DNA from: Burkholderiaceae bacterium
GTDB taxonomy: Bacteria > Pseudomonadota > Gammaproteobacteria > Burkholderiales > Burkholderiaceae_C
Reading direction: 5' to 3'
NCBI GenBank assembly: GCA_023954095.1
Contig: JAMLIQ010000009.1
Span: forward strand, 1 to 64,000
Length of the DNA: 64,000 nucleotides
Numbering within the stretch: the stretch's first letter is position 1; the number at the start of each line of letters is the position of its first letter. Under the pieces are notes generated by a model. The model was given only the letters and a program-made list of their open reading frames with translations. It was not told the DNA's origin and did not search any database. This document shows positions 31,987 to 39,628 of this stretch, piece by piece. The translations under genes and the position numbers were made by a program.

Positions 31987-34650
31987 TCAGGCCGCCCGCG
32001 CCACGCGCCCGGTGGCGCTGTACACGATCACCGAGGTCAGCGCGTTCTTGAGCTGCGTGGGCGTGTGGCTCACCACGAACTGCGTGCCGAAGCCCTCGCG
32101 CTGGTCGGTGAACAGGCCGTTGCTGTTGCGCGCCTGCTCCAGCGGGTTCATGGCAAAGGGCTTGACCATGCGGAAGCGCGTGTTGCCGCGCTCGCCCACC
32201 AGGATGCGGGTGTCGCCCAGCACCAGGCCCGGCGCCGTGGGGTTGAAGGTGGGCATGTTCTTGGTCAGGCCCAGGCTGCCGTCAGCGGCCAGGCCCGTGG
32301 CCACGCGCGAGCTGGCAGCCTTGAAGCTCTCGGCCTGGGTGATGGCGTTGTCCAGCGCGCCGCTCATCAGCACCATGTTGGCGGTGTAGTAGCGGTCGTT
32401 CTCGATCACCACCTTGCGGCCACCCAGCACGGTCAGCAGGCGGTCGTAGCGCAGTGCGATGGATTCGCCGCCCACAGCGTCGGAATCCCACTTCACCACG
32501 TTGGTGGAGTAGTAGCCCGCCACGGTCAGCGCCTTGCCGTTGGCAGGGGTCACCACCGCGCCAGACTCGTCCACCAGGCGCAGCTCGCCCAGGTTCCAGT
32601 CCATCACGTAGTAGATGCCCGCCGCCAGGGCCGAACCATCGGAGGGCAAGGCGTACTCCGAGCGCGCGGCGCCGTCATAGGTCACCACCAGGGCATTGGC
32701 CGTGGCGCCCACCTGGTTGCCTCGCAGGTCGAACACCTTGCGCGGGCGCACCACCGGGAACTTGGTGCACACGAACACCGAGTTGGTGCCGTTGCACTGT
32801 GCGGTCAGCGTGTCGTTGAAGGCCACGGCGCCAGCCTCGTCGGCGGAGAACACCAGTTCGTTGTAGTTCAGCGCCTCGGTGTCCTCGCCCACGATGCGGA
32901 TGATGTTGCGCACGTTCTCGGCGATGGGGTCGTAGTCAATGACCGAGGAGCCCATGAGCAACTGCAGTTCGCTGGAGATCAGGAACGCGAGCTTCTGCGG
33001 CACGGGGCGGGCCTCCTCGGCCGTCTGGATCACGCCGGCGCGCCGGATGCCCTGGCCCTCATAGCGGCGCAGCGCGCCCGCGCCAGCGGCGCTGGTGTCG
33101 CGGTAGCTGTAGGGGATGGACAGCGCCTCGGCGAACGGCGCCGTGCCCACGTTGACCACGTTCAGGCTGGTGAGCTGGTACAGCGACTCGCGGATCACCG
33201 TGCGCTCCACCACGGCCGGCACCTTCACGTCGCTGACGCTGCCCGTGCCGGCGGCCAGCGCCTTGTGCTCGGCGTCCAGGCGGTGGCCGTGCAGGGCGTC
33301 GAACTGGGCCAGCGCCTTCTCGGCGAACTTCTTGTTCTCGTCGAGGAGCTTGCCGCCCGTCTTCTCGAAGCGGCGGGCATCGGCCATGCCGTCCAGGCCC
33401 AGGCGCTTGTCAATGGTGGCCTGCAGGCTCTTGATGGAGTTACTGCTGTCCACGGTGATGCGGGCATCCCCCGCGATCTGCACGAAACCCAGCCCCTGCA
33501 GCTTGGCCTGGGCCGAAAGCTGCTTGGCGTGGTCCACCTGCATGGCGGCCAGGGCCTTCACCTGCTCGTCGGTGCTGTCGGCGGTGACCAGCGGCGCCGC
33601 GCGCTCGGCCAGCGCCTTCACGCCGGCATCGTCCAGGTCGGGCAGCGCCGCCTTGATGGTGGTGGACAGCAGCGTGACCTTCTCGCTCAGCTTCTGCCCG
33701 GCGGCGGCACGCTGGGTGTCCGCAGCAGCCAGAGCCTTCTTCACGGCGGCGTCCACGTCCACGGCGGGCTGGGACAGGGTGATGGAGACGCTGCCCGCGT
33801 CGCCGCCACGCTCGGCCAGCGCCTTCAGCTCGGGGGCCAGGGCGCCACCCGTCGCCTTCCAGGTGGTGACCAGCGCCAGGCACTTGGCGTCGTCGCCGCC
33901 GGCGGCATCGAGCTGCTTCTGGGCCTCGGCCAGCAGCTTGGTGATGACGGATTCAGGAATGCCCAGCGTCTTGTAGTGGGCCTTGAGTTGTTCGATGTAG
34001 TTCACGCTCTGCTCCTTCAGTTCGCGCAGAAGTTGATGGGATACGGCCACGCGCGCCGGAGCGTCGTGGTCATCGTCGTCTTGGGAAAGCAGCTTGGGAT
34101 CGACGCCATCAAGGCCCTTGATGACGGGGCGGTTGGTGAGGCCCGCGCCCAGCAGCACACAGCCGTGCTGCTTCTTGTGTTCGTTGTCCTGCCACGCCTC
34201 GTGGTATTCGGCCGAGAGGTAGGTGAACCCCTTTTCCTTCACAGCCTGGACGCCGTATGACGTCCACTCCACCAGCGCGCGCAGGCGGTCGCCCTCCACC
34301 GACAGGCGCAGCACCTTGGCGGCGGCGCCGTCGTCGGGCTTGTGGGCCACGTCGATGAACACGTCCTGTCCCAGCACGCGCGCATCGAAGTTCTCCACCA
34401 TCTGCGCCAGCATGGCGTGGGTGATGTCGAAGTCGCCGTAGCGGGGGTCGTTGAAACGGCCCGTCCGCGTGAGCGTGATCCACGAGGTTTTCTGCCCATC
34501 GGCCAGCGTGACGGCCTGCGAGAGAAAGCGCACCCGGCCCGGCGTGCCACCGTCTTCTCCCAGTCGAATGTGCCGGCCTACCGACACGGCATCAGCAGCG
34601 CACCAGGCCGACACGGCCATGGCTGCCAACGCAATCAAAGAACGCTTCAT
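31987..34650 (-). CDS. Fused prohead protease, scaffold and major capsid protein
   Basis: 887 residues. The N-terminal region, about 55-185, reads as a Mu-type prohead protease (MVENFDARVLGQDVFIDVAH, then GFTYLSAEYHEAW with the likely Ser). The middle, about 190-480, is charged and helical with Ala/Lys/Asp repeats, as in scaffolds (KALAERAAPLVTADSTDEQ). The C-terminal 400 residues look like a capsid protein (LYQLTSLNVVNVGTAPFAE, SIPYSYRDTSAAG, PTFNPTAPGLVLGDTRILV). No separate capsid gene exists in the prophage. The very N-terminus (RSLIALAAMAVSAWCAADA) looks like a signal peptide, which is odd for a head protein. Confidence 0.85.
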   Translation of the reverse strand: MKRSLIALAAMAVSAWCAADAVSVGRHIRLGEDGGTPGRVRFLSQAVTLADGQKTSWITLTRTGRFNDPRYGDFDITHAMLAQMVENFDARVLGQDVFIDVAHKPDDGAAAKVLRLSVEGDRLRALVEWTSYGVQAVKEKGFTYLSAEYHEAWQDNEHKKQHGCVLLGAGLTNRPVIKGLDGVDPKLLSQDDDDHDAPARVAVSHQLLRELKEQSVNYIEQLKAHYKTLGIPESVITKLLAEAQKQLDAAGGDDAKCLALVTTWKATGGALAPELKALAERGGDAGSVSITLSQPAVDVDAAVKKALAAADTQRAAAGQKLSEKVTLLSTTIKAALPDLDDAGVKALAERAAPLVTADSTDEQVKALAAMQVDHAKQLSAQAKLQGLGFVQIAGDARITVDSSNSIKSLQATIDKRLGLDGMADARRFEKTGGKLLDENKKFAEKALAQFDALHGHRLDAEHKALAAGTGSVSDVKVPAVVERTVIRESLYQLTSLNVVNVGTAPFAEALSIPYSYRDTSAAGAGALRRYEGQGIRRAGVIQTAEEARPVPQKLAFLISSELQLLMGSSVIDYDPIAENVRNIIRIVGEDTEALNYNELVFSADEAGAVAFNDTLTAQCNGTNSVFVCTKFPVVRPRKVFDLRGNQVGATANALVVTYDGAARSEYALPSDGSALAAGIYYVMDWNLGELRLVDESGAVVTPANGKALTVAGYYSTNVVKWDSDAVGGESIALRYDRLLTVLGGRKVVIENDRYYTANMVLMSGALDNAITQAESFKAASSRVATGLAADGSLGLTKNMPTFNPTAPGLVLGDTRILVGERGNTRFRMVKPFAMNPLEQARNSNGLFTDQREGFGTQFVVSHTPTQLKNALTSVIVYSATGRVARAA

Positions 34651-34762
34651 GTTGCCCCCACGCGGATTCGTCCACGGTGGGGATCATCACCCGCGTTATG
34701 CGTGCAAAAAAAGGGGGCAAAGCGGCGCCAGATAAGCGCCGGAAGCTATGAAAAGCAGAGCG

Positions 34763-35062
34763 TCAAGCGGGCAGCGCGGCGCGCTTTCTCGCCACGGTGT
34801 GGAATATCTCCCACCCGTCCTTGAGCAGTTGGCGCAGGCCGAACATCTGGGCCATGGCCTGGTCGCTGTCGGGCCCGAACGGCGGCAGCGCGCAGCCGAT
34901 GCGGGCGGTGTAGCCGCCCTGCGGGCAGGGGTCGAACGCCACCACAAACCCCGTTCCACGGTGCGTGGCAGTCAGGCCGTCCACATCCACATCCCAGGCG
35001 CGGCGCCAGCTCATGCGGTGGTGGTTGCCATCGCCGTAGGGATTGGCCAGGTCAAGCACCAC
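34763..35062 (-). CDS. Hypothetical accessory protein
   Basis: 99 residues: MSWRRAWDVDVDGLTATHRG, then GGYTARIGCALPPFGPDS and a helix QMFGLRQLLKDGW. No family recognised. First of an island of accessory genes between capsid and head morphogenesis genes. Confidence 0.5.
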   Translation of the reverse strand: MVLDLANPYGDGNHHRMSWRRAWDVDVDGLTATHRGTGFVVAFDPCPQGGYTARIGCALPPFGPDSDQAMAQMFGLRQLLKDGWEIFHTVARKRAALPA

Positions 35063-35063
35063 G

Positions 35064-35555
35064 TCACAAGTCCTTCACCAAAGCCGCGAACTTCGCATCC
35101 ACCCTGGGCGTGGGGTTGTAGGGCACATCCGCTGCGGGCAGCGTCACGCCCATGCGCTGGGCCAGCAGCCGCCCGTCGATGTATTTGTCACCGTGCTGCA
35201 GCAGCTTCACCGCGGCCAGGAACGCCTCTTTTTGCTCGCGCGACTGGAAGCACACACCCACCCAGTATTCGCTGTCGGTCACCAGCGCAAAGCGTTCTTG
35301 CTCGGCCTGGGCGCGGGCCTTGAAGGCTGCCAGCACAGCGCTGACCTCCTGCTGCGTGGCCTGTTCGTTCGTGGCCCCCTCGTAATCGATGCCTTCCGTG
35401 GGGTCGGCCACCTCGGGAGCGTCGGCCAGATCGTCAAGGCTTGCCAGTCCGTCCAGGTCGGCCAGTGCGTCCAGCCCGTCGAAGGCGGCCAGGTCATCCA
35501 GCCCGGCGGCGCTGTCCGGCAATGCGGGCTTGCCCGGTGCGTTGTGCGAACTCAT
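35064..35555 (-). CDS. Accessory protein with Leu-Asp repeats
   Basis: 163 residues from the ATG at 35555; a start at 35564 also exists. Residues about 15-55 repeat LDDLAAFDGLDALADLDGL-like units, very acidic. The C-terminal domain (RFALVTDSEYWVGVCFQS, then REQKEAFLAAVKLL) is globular. Its start lies 62 bases inside the PP-loop gene, suggesting linked expression. Function unknown. Confidence 0.55.
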   Translation of the reverse strand: MSSHNAPGKPALPDSAAGLDDLAAFDGLDALADLDGLASLDDLADAPEVADPTEGIDYEGATNEQATQQEVSAVLAAFKARAQAEQERFALVTDSEYWVGVCFQSREQKEAFLAAVKLLQHGDKYIDGRLLAQRMGVTLPAADVPYNPTPRVDAKFAALVKDL

Positions 35556-36222
35556 AGCGTGCAATCTCCATGTCCACCAGCGGGAACCAGTCCAGAACGG
35601 TCTGGTAGTCGCGCGGGAAGTGCTCTCGAATCAATAGCAAAAATCGCAGGTCCAGGCCGTCGAATGACCGCCCGAAGACCTTGTAGTCGATGGGCAGCTT
35701 GATGCCAGCGCGCACCAGCTCGTCCAGCAGCTTGTCCTTCTTCCAGTCCCAGCAGGGGTAGAAGTAGCGGCGCTTGGCGTTCACCCCCTGGTTCTTGATG
35801 AGCGAGGCGCGGCGCATCGGGCTATCGGCCGCGCGCACGCCGGTGGCGGTCCAGACGTCATCGGGCAGGCCGCAATCCTCGATCACGGCCTCGCGCATGT
35901 CGTCGTAGTCCCAGTCTGGCCAGCCCACCGCGTCGATGATCGGGCCGCGCTCGGGCGGCTGGAAGATCATTTCGTTCATCCAGCGGTAGAACGACGGATG
36001 CGGCAGCCGCACGATGCGCTTGCCCAGCACCTGCTCGGCATAGCCCAGGTATTCCTCAACGAACTCCAGGCCAGGCACCAGGTACAGGTAGTAGGGCGTG
36101 AAGTCGAAGTCATCCCGCGCACTCAGCCACGCGGCCCAGGAGTCCTTCCCGCAGGAGAAGGACAGCAGGGCCTTGTCGTGGCCGGTGGCGGCGCGCACCA
36201 CGTCGCAGACGGGGTTCTGCAT
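35494..36222 (-). CDS. PP-loop ATPase, PAPS-reductase-like
   Basis: 242 residues. LLSFSCGKDSWAAWLSA is a PP-loop (S-x-GKDS) of the PAPS reductase / ATP sulphurylase type. Later PMRRASLIKN and YFYPCWDWKKDKLLDEL resemble phage and DUF3440-type members; Cys is kept in FYPCWDW. Phage copies could serve nucleotide or DNA sulphur chemistry or sulphur metabolism; the role is not settled. The start at 36222 makes a TGATG overlap with the gene upstream. Confidence 0.75.
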   Translation of the reverse strand: MQNPVCDVVRAATGHDKALLSFSCGKDSWAAWLSARDDFDFTPYYLYLVPGLEFVEEYLGYAEQVLGKRIVRLPHPSFYRWMNEMIFQPPERGPIIDAVGWPDWDYDDMREAVIEDCGLPDDVWTATGVRAADSPMRRASLIKNQGVNAKRRYFYPCWDWKKDKLLDELVRAGIKLPIDYKVFGRSFDGLDLRFLLLIREHFPRDYQTVLDWFPLVDMEIARYEFAQRTGQARIAGQRRRAG

Positions 36223-36485
36223 CACTCCCGATTCCACCAACTGCCAGCGAAATTCTGTCCCTTGACCCGTACTTCGATCCTGCGAAGGTCATCGGCCAGG
36301 GAAGACCCGTTACTCGCAATAGCGCGATCAATCACCTCGATCGCTTCACCCGAATCCACATCCTCATCTTCTAGGGGGCCATACAACTCGATGGCATCAG
36401 TGGCGTCGCCCCAATTGCTCCAGCTCGCGCCATTGATACGGTTGTTGTCCTCGATGCCTTCAACAATTTGCCGAAACGTTGCCAT
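36222..36485 (-). CDS. Small acidic accessory protein
   Basis: 87 residues with many Asp and Glu (YGPLEDEDVDSGEAIEVID), ending KGQNFAGSWWNRE. Acidic small phage proteins are often inhibitors of host nucleic-acid-binding proteins, but nothing specific is seen. One-base overlap with the PP-loop gene. Confidence 0.55.
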   Translation of the reverse strand: MATFRQIVEGIEDNNRINGASWSNWGDATDAIELYGPLEDEDVDSGEAIEVIDRAIASNGSSLADDLRRIEVRVKGQNFAGSWWNRE

Positions 36486-36565
36486 GATCTTCTCCTGTTT
36501 GTTGGCTGCCTATTCGGCAGTTATCGAGCGTTCATCGCTTCCAAATGCCGCCACACCCTCGCCTG

Positions 36566-36847
36566 TCAGGCGAGGAATCCATCCTGATGCGCAGAGGCAA
36601 GAAACTCTCGCGCCGCATCCTCGGTGCCCTCGCCGAAGTAGGCCGCCCCCAGCTTGCTGCGCCCGTAGAACCGGGTACCGCGCGGGGTGCCGTTCACCAT
36701 GCCCTCAATGCTCCAGCCGCCCAGGCCGAACCAGTTGCGGTCCTGCTCGTACACGTCCACCGCTTCCACGGCGTCCATGTCGAATATCTCCAGATCCACG
36801 GTCACCAGGCCGTGCACCGTGTTGAATTGATGCGTTGCAGTTTTCAT
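36566..36847 (-). CDS. Small accessory protein
   Basis: 93 residues: FNTVHGLVTVDLEIFDMDAV, then VYEQDRNWFGLGGWSIEGM and KLGAAYFGEGTEDAAREFL. No family recognised. Composition suggests a small alpha/beta protein. Adjacent to a winged-helix gene. Confidence 0.5.
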   Translation of the reverse strand: MKTATHQFNTVHGLVTVDLEIFDMDAVEAVDVYEQDRNWFGLGGWSIEGMVNGTPRGTRFYGRSKLGAAYFGEGTEDAAREFLASAHQDGFLA

Positions 36848-37101
36848 CACGTTCTCCCCATTTCCACATACCGGCGCACGCGCTCGGCGTTGAACACCCC
36901 CCAGTCCCGCAAGTGGTAGGCCCAATCGGCCCGGCCCTCTCGCACGGCCTCAATCTGACAGCCCATGCCCCGCAAGTCCTCTACCAGGCGAACCACAGTG
37001 GGCCGGCTAGTGGCCAGTCTTGCGGCCAGCTCATGGCTTGACTGGGGGCGGCGATCGAGGGCTACCAGCAGCCGCAGGGATTTTTCCATTTTGGGGTTCA
37101 T
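36847..37101 (-). CDS. Small winged-helix regulator
   Basis: 84 residues. KSLRLLVALDRRPQSSHELA, then ATSRPTVVRLVEDLRGMG and ADWAYHLRDWGVF, form a compact winged helix (HTH_11/DeoR-like). Inside the late operon's accessory island it may control the neighbouring genes. Confidence 0.65.
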   Translation of the reverse strand: MNPKMEKSLRLLVALDRRPQSSHELAARLATSRPTVVRLVEDLRGMGCQIEAVREGRADWAYHLRDWGVFNAERVRRYVEMGRT

Positions 37102-37165
37102 CGGCGGCAGGATAGGCTCATTTTTTGGGTTGAGAAGCCCGATCTAAGCCGATAAATCTGGAGTC

Positions 37166-37357
37166 TTACAAGACAACCGATCCCTTGTCGGCAAAAAGTT
37201 TGTCCCAATCAGACAGGACACGGACCCCTTGGGAGAGGGTTATCGGTCGGCCATTTTCTTCCCCGACCAACAAAACCCTACAGACGACTTTTTGGCACTT
37301 CATGCTCATGCCTGCGCAGTAGAGCACCTTGCCGACATGGTAGCGAGAGAGATTCAT
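37166..37357 (-). CDS. Small accessory protein
   Basis: 63 residues from the ATG at 37357; another start lies four codons upstream. LSRYHVGKVLYCAGMSMKCQ, then RVLLVGEENGRPITL and SDWDKLFADKG. No family. A leftward extended -10 (TGCTATGAT) lies about 70 bases upstream, so it may have its own promoter. Confidence 0.45.
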   Translation of the reverse strand: MNLSRYHVGKVLYCAGMSMKCQKVVCRVLLVGEENGRPITLSQGVRVLSDWDKLFADKGSVVL

Positions 37358-37423
37358 TTCATTCTCCAATAATGACCTGCAGCGAATCCCCGAGGTGCGG
37401 GAGCCGATTAACTCGACGGAATA

Positions 37424-37436
37424 ATCATAGCATCAT
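37424..37436 (-). promoter_or_regulatory. Possible leftward promoter (extended -10) in the accessory island
   Basis: The minus strand reads ATGCTATGATTA, an extended -10 of the form TGnTATgAT. It sits in an A+T-rich stretch quite unlike the surrounding G+C-rich phage DNA. The -35 region is poor. It would serve the small gene at 37166-37357. Confidence 0.35.
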
Positions 37437-37452
37437 TTTTTGATATTAAAGA

Positions 37453-37477
37453 ATACCCATGCATTATGCACGGGTAT
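37453..37477 (-). terminator. Likely terminator after the histone-like gene
   Basis: ATACCCATGCA (37453-37463) and TGCACGGGTAT (37467-37477) form an 11-bp stem with one wobble and a 3-base loop. On the leftward transcript the stem is followed by TCTTTAAT. It begins 20 bases after the stop of the 43-residue gene. Confidence 0.5.
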
Positions 37478-37497
37478 CCCGATATCACCGGACTGGG

Positions 37498-37629
37498 TCA
37501 GGAACCGGAAGCACGACCGCGCGAAGCGCTCGCTGCACGACGCGCGCCAGCGCGCCCACCGCCACCACGGGCAGCCTTGCCGCCCTTTTTGGCGGAAGCC
37601 TTTTTGCCACGTACCAAACGTGTTGCCAT
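37498..37629 (-). CDS. 43-residue histone-H1-like basic protein
   Basis: The sequence begins MATRLVRGKKASAKKGGKA and ends RRAASASRGRASGS. It is almost entirely Ala, Gly, Ser, Lys and Arg, with about 13 Lys/Arg and no acidic residue. The start is preceded by AAGGAGGTGAT, a near-perfect match to the 16S anti-Shine-Dalgarno, so strong translation is likely. A hairpin follows the gene. Such composition is that of histone H1 / Hc1-like tails and of DNA-condensing peptides. Sited in the head module, it may be packaged with or help condense phage DNA. That role is inferred. Confidence 0.7.
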   Translation of the reverse strand: MATRLVRGKKASAKKGGKAARGGGGRAGARRAASASRGRASGS

Positions 37630-37682
37630 ATTTATCACCTCCTTTCCCGACCTAAAGGCCGTTATGCGCCGCAGCCGAAGGG

Positions 37683-38024
37683 CTACGACAACGCATCATT
37701 GATTCGTTTCACAATAATCTTTTCAACCATGGGCTGAATCGTCCCATCCGGATAAACCAGCCGCAGCCCCTTGATGCGCTCGATATTGCGCAGCGCCACG
37801 GCGGGCACATCGTCGGCCAGCGTGGCAATGGCCTCCACGTCCACATGCACGCAGGCCCACAGCGCGGGCCAGGTGTTGTCCTCGGGCCAGTCGTGCAGGC
37901 GGCGCGGGCGCACCTGCTTGAACACCACGCAATACTTGAGCAGCACCCCGTCGTTCAGCACCAGCGCGGCGCTTTCCCGGCGCGGGCTGGCCTTGTATTG
38001 CTCCAAGAGTTCTTCAAAATTCAT
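37683..38024 (-). CDS. Hypothetical head-region protein
   Basis: 113 residues. NFEELLEQYKASPRRESAAL, then HDWPEDNTWPALWACVHVDV and LRLVYPDGTIQPMVEK. Coupled to the head morphogenesis gene by ATGA at 38021-38024. No family recognised. Confidence 0.55.
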   Translation of the reverse strand: MNFEELLEQYKASPRRESAALVLNDGVLLKYCVVFKQVRPRRLHDWPEDNTWPALWACVHVDVEAIATLADDVPAVALRNIERIKGLRLVYPDGTIQPMVEKIIVKRINDALS

Positions 38025-39127
38025 AGCTGCTCGCCCTTATCCAGTAAGCCTTGTCGCGCTAATCTGGATTCAACAGCACGCAGGGGCGCACGGATCATTC
38101 CCTTGCGCAGCAGGCCCTGGTCGAAGTAGGCCGCCTTGGTCTTTCCCAGCACGCCGTCCCGCACCTCTGGCGCCAGGCGGGTCAGGGCCTGCAGCTCGGT
38201 TTCCTGCGCGGCGCGGGTGGCGTCGGTCACCTCGTCCTGGAACACCATCACCACGAAGCTGAGCGTGTTGGGGTGCGCTGGCCAGGGGCAGCGCTCGCGG
38301 TCGGGGTACACGCCGGAGCCCAGGCCGTGCAGGTTCTGCGCGGCCAGCAGGTCGCAGATGTCGGGGCGGGGGTGCGCGGGCGACAGCAGGAAGCGCCAGC
38401 CCGCGAAGCCGGGCGTGCCCTCCCCTGCGGCCATGTACGCCTCGCCGTGGGCGCGGTTGATTTCGGTGCGGAAGACCCGCTCCACCTGGGCAAACAAGCC
38501 GGTGTTGCGGTCGGTCAGCGTGTCGGCGGTCTGGGCCAGTGCGCCTGCGCGGCCCGCAGCAATGCGCGCAGCCAGGTCACCGGGCACCCGTTCCCCGCGA
38601 AGCATGAACTCCTGGGCGGCCCGCGCGGCGCTCTTGCCCATGACCACGGCCTGCCCGATGGCGCGCTGCAGCACCTCTTTGGCGCCCTGGTCCAGGCGCC
38701 AGAGCCGGTCAGACAGCGTGAGCCCGTCCGCCAGGGAGAACTCGCGCACAAAGCGCACCGCCACCTGGTGCACGCGCATGGCGGCGCTGCTGTCGATCAC
38801 CGCCGTGCTGCCGCCCACCGCGCCCACGCCCTGGGCGGTGTAGGGGCGCACGCCCAGCATGGCGGCGGTGTCGATGCTGGCATCAATGATGGCGTCGCGC
38901 GCGGCGCGCAGGCCGTCCACCACGGCGTCAATCTGGCGCAGCAGCTCGCGCAGGCGGTGTTCTGGCACCTCGTCGCCGCCATCCACCGCCGCGGCAATGC
39001 GCTGGCGCACCTCTTCGGCCGCGCGGCCGTAGAGCACCAGCAAGTCCTCGATGCCGCGGCGGTCGAGGTCCTGCATGGCGTTGCGCGCCTGGCGGCTCGC
39101 GCGGCGGATGGCGGCGGCTTGGCGCAC
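38021..39127 (-). CDS. Head morphogenesis protein (Mu gpF / SPP1 gp7-like)
   Basis: 368 residues from a GTG at 39127; ATG at 39076 is an alternative. The helical N-terminal half is followed by VFRTEINRAHGEAYMAAGE, then GWRFLLSPAHPRPDICDLLA and CPWPAHPNTLSFVV, which is the minor head protein pattern. These proteins act with the portal at the capsid vertex. The portal gene is one gene upstream. Confidence 0.85.
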   Translation of the reverse strand: MRQAAAIRRASRQARNAMQDLDRRGIEDLLVLYGRAAEEVRQRIAAAVDGGDEVPEHRLRELLRQIDAVVDGLRAARDAIIDASIDTAAMLGVRPYTAQGVGAVGGSTAVIDSSAAMRVHQVAVRFVREFSLADGLTLSDRLWRLDQGAKEVLQRAIGQAVVMGKSAARAAQEFMLRGERVPGDLAARIAAGRAGALAQTADTLTDRNTGLFAQVERVFRTEINRAHGEAYMAAGEGTPGFAGWRFLLSPAHPRPDICDLLAAQNLHGLGSGVYPDRERCPWPAHPNTLSFVVMVFQDEVTDATRAAQETELQALTRLAPEVRDGVLGKTKAAYFDQGLLRKGMIRAPLRAVESRLARQGLLDKGEQL

Positions 39128-39128
39128 G

Positions 39129-39611
39129 TCAGTCCACCACGGCCCAGTCTTCAGCCAGCATGTCGGTCTGGCTGGCAAGCCACGGCACAAAACAGCTATC
39201 GGCGGTTTTCATGCCGATCCACGGAAGCTTTTGACACCCGAGTGCGAACACCGTGGCGCGGCCCTCGTCCGGGTTGTACTCATATCCTTGGACCAGCCCC
39301 AGCCACATGCCCTTGCCGTTCCAACCGCTGCGTGCGACACGCTGCCCCATGCGCAAGGCCTCGATCGCCAGGCCGAACGTCATGCTCGTGCATGGCCGAT
39401 ATGCCCGCTGGAACACGTCCGCAGGCGACCAGCTCACGTAGCCCGCCCGGTCGGGCATGTTGGCCTTGCCGCCGTCCAGATACTCGACCAGGAAACCCGC
39501 GTCGTTGCCGTTCTCGTCGGCAGGCAAAGTCCACCCCCGGTAGGCGTTGTATTCGGCCCGCGTCATTGGCGCGGCGTTGATCAGTTTCACTCCGATGTGC
39601 GTTGCATTCAT
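39129..39611 (-). CDS. Tad2-like (DUF2829) anti-Thoeris protein with N-terminal phage domain
   Basis: 160 residues in two domains. Residues 1-73 (NAAPMTRAEYNAYRGWTLPA, then FLVEYLDGGKAN and GYVSWSPADVFQRAY) are a common phage domain of unknown role. Residues 76-160 are DUF2829: MTFGLAIEALRMGQRVARSG, then WNGKGMWL, MKTADSCFVPWLASQTD and MLAEDWAVV. Known Tad2 proteins of this family bind the cyclic ADP-ribose signals made by Thoeris defence and so block cell suicide. The gene sits alone between portal and head morphogenesis genes, a typical place for an inserted accessory gene. Confidence 0.85.
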   Translation of the reverse strand: MNATHIGVKLINAAPMTRAEYNAYRGWTLPADENGNDAGFLVEYLDGGKANMPDRAGYVSWSPADVFQRAYRPCTSMTFGLAIEALRMGQRVARSGWNGKGMWLGLVQGYEYNPDEGRATVFALGCQKLPWIGMKTADSCFVPWLASQTDMLAEDWAVVD

Positions 39612-39628
39612 GGCTTCTTGCTCCTGAG

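Noticed and set aside
32065..34260. Rightward 731-codon open frame
   Set aside because: Antisense to the capsid polyprotein, with the same shadow composition (His, Gly, Val, Leu repeats).
36847..37101. CI-type lysogeny repressor
   Set aside because: The protein is a small winged helix inside the late transcript, lacks a CI-like HTH and C-terminal domain, and does not face the early operon.
37370..37497. Foreign promoter-rich gene on the plus strand
   Set aside because: Plus-strand frames here (for example 37440-37655) are antisense to the histone-like gene and have no ribosome site.
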